From Haloterrigena sp. H1 (GTDB taxonomy: Archaea; Halobacteriota; Halobacteria; Halobacteriales; Natrialbaceae), in the NCBI RefSeq assembly GCF_005938085.1, contig NZ_SMZK01000001.1, positions 1,798,001-1,862,000 on the forward strand: DNA of 64,000 nt, in the 5' to 3' direction. The position numbers and the translations under genes were made by a program. Under the pieces are notes generated by a model. That model worked only from the letters and a program-made list of their open reading frames with translations, did not search any database and had not been told where the DNA came from. Positions within the stretch are counted from its first letter, which is position 1. Every line of letters starts with the position of its first letter. Below, one piece after another: positions 63,186 to 64,000 of the stretch.

Positions 63186-63677
63186 ATGTATCAGACGGGT
63201 CACTACGGTGGCGCGCTCGTGGCGTACACGCCACTTGGGACCGTCGTCGGCCTGCTGGGATACGGCGAACTCGCCATCGTCGGCGGCCTCGTCTGTGTGG
63301 CGCTGTCGACGCTGCCAGACGTCGATCACCGACTCCCGCTGATCGACCACCGCGGAGCGACTCACACGATCCTGTTTGCGCTGACCGTCGGCGTCGGCCT
63401 CGCCACACTGGCTGCCGTCCTCGTCGGCACGGCCTCCGCGTTCGTCGAGACCGGCATCGGGAGCTTCGCGTTTCTCGTCGGCGTAGTGTCGATCGGCTCC
63501 CATCTCCTCGCGGACGCGCTGACACCGATGGGAATTCGGCCATTCTGGCCGGTTTCGAGCCGTCGGTACTCGCTTGCGGTGACGACGGCCGCCAACCCGG
63601 CCGCCAACTATGGCCTGTTCGGGCTGGGGATTACAGCCGCCCTCGTGGGGCTGTCGCTTGTTATCGTCCTCGGGTGA
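63186..63677 (+). CDS. DUF457 family membrane metal-dependent hydrolase
   Basis: A 163-residue protein with ALSTLPDVDHRLPLIDHRGATHT and HLLADALTPMGIRPFWPVSS, the two metal-binding motifs. Closest in layout to the homologue at 47.6 kb. Start fixed by a TATA-like GGACTTATGG (63151-63160). It overlaps the next gene's end by 17 bases, tail to tail. Confidence 0.85.
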   Translation: MYQTGHYGGALVAYTPLGTVVGLLGYGELAIVGGLVCVALSTLPDVDHRLPLIDHRGATHTILFALTVGVGLATLAAVLVGTASAFVETGIGSFAFLVGVVSIGSHLLADALTPMGIRPFWPVSSRRYSLAVTTAANPAANYGLFGLGITAALVGLSLVIVLG

Positions 63678-64000
63678 CGACGAGGCTGCCGACGAACGTC
63701 ACGAGGAGCGCGGCTGTGGCGGCGAAGTAAGGTAGCTCGAGTGCGGGGTTGACCGCCTGCCGGCCGAAAAAGAGGACGAGAACGACGAGCGGCGGCGCGA
63801 CGAGCAGCGGCGCGACGGACTGGCCGGAGAGCCGACGGCGACCGACCATCGCGGCGACGATTGCTGCACCGAGCAGTGTGAGCGTCACGGCGTACTGAAT
63901 CAGTTGCATCGTCGGCGAGTACGTCTCGATGCCGGCATCGACGGCGGGGCTGAGGACCACGTGGGCCGGCAACGCGACGATTCCGAGCGCGAGTGCGCCG
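63661..64000 (-). CDS. Partial membrane protein, N-terminus outside the window
   Basis: The frame is open to the right edge (...LALGIVALPAHVVLSPAVDAG...) and ends at 63661. The visible 112 residues hold three or four hydrophobic segments (LIQYAVTLTLLGAAIVAAMV, VAPLLVAPPLVVLVLFF, LPYFAATAALLVTFVGSLVV). Function not recognised. Confidence 0.7.
   Translation of the reverse strand, partial: GALALGIVALPAHVVLSPAVDAGIETYSPTMQLIQYAVTLTLLGAAIVAAMVGRRRLSGQSVAPLLVAPPLVVLVLFFGRQAVNPALELPYFAATAALLVTFVGSLVVTRGR

Overview
The window is chromosomal DNA from an extremely halophilic archaeon (class Halobacteria; Natrialbales-like is a weak guess). The grounds are high GC, strongly acidic proteins, TATA boxes 25-32 bases upstream of leaderless starts, intron-bearing tRNA-Trp and elongator tRNA-Met, and haloarchaea-specific families (HalOD1, HTH-10 bacterio-opsin-activator regulators, Zim-type methylase, archaeal S-adenosylmethionine synthetase, AK6-like adenylate kinase, aMBF1).

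Layout. Bases 1-18,900 are mostly core genes: ZIP transporter, MTH1187-type thiamine-binding protein, a proteasome beta homologue without the catalytic threonine, S-adenosylmethionine synthetase, DNA ligase, a tight hisC / AK6 / CDP-alcohol phosphatidyltransferase run followed by aMBF1 and tpiA, a frameshifted TIR gene, a J-domain zinc-ribbon protein, a DHH phosphoesterase, Hsp20 and a DJ-1 family protein. Bases 18,900-33,600 hold a TetR-MATE efflux operon with a perfect palindromic operator, a CPA2 antiporter, a large YcaO protein, cytidylate kinase, a sodium:solute symporter operon, an acyl-CoA synthetase and guaB. tRNA-Trp (33.67 kb) is followed by an AT-richer stretch with a second, diverged copy of the tRNA 3' end and a tiny membrane protein, probably the scar of an integrated element. 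Bases 35-40 kb are membrane and redox genes ending in a Zim-like DNA methylase. Bases 40.07-43.4 kb are a mobile-element cluster: an IS200/IS605 element (tnpA+tnpB) beside a decapitated HTH-10 regulator, then a complete 939-bp IS5-type element with an 8-bp target duplication.

Bases 43.9-54 kb carry a universal stress protein and a cell-surface group: arylsulfotransferase, DedA protein, two DUF457 membrane hydrolases, a flippase-like protein, two alkaline-phosphatase-superfamily (sulfatase-like) enzymes and two GT4 glycosyltransferases. Together they suggest assembly and sulfation or remodelling of a surface glycan or glycolipid. Bases 54.0-58.2 kb form an AT-richer accessory island between a hairpin MITE and tRNA-Met, with a lipoprotein, a secreted Asn/Gln repeat protein that resembles an amyloid, and an ISH3-type transposase. 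The rest (58.4-64 kb) is core-like: PH-like protein, small regulators, an aldehyde dehydrogenase, a cupin, a uracil-DNA-glycosylase-family protein, another DUF457 protein and a truncated membrane gene.

The most unusual structure is a family of four dispersed 78-82 bp elements (18943, 21277, 25976, 35466). Each has terminal inverted repeats and a central stem whose bases differ between copies while pairing is kept, and two copies share a base with a stop codon. I did not recognise this family and it is the best candidate for an undescribed element in the window. Strength varies: conserved enzymes are secure, while small ORFs and substrate assignments are tentative.
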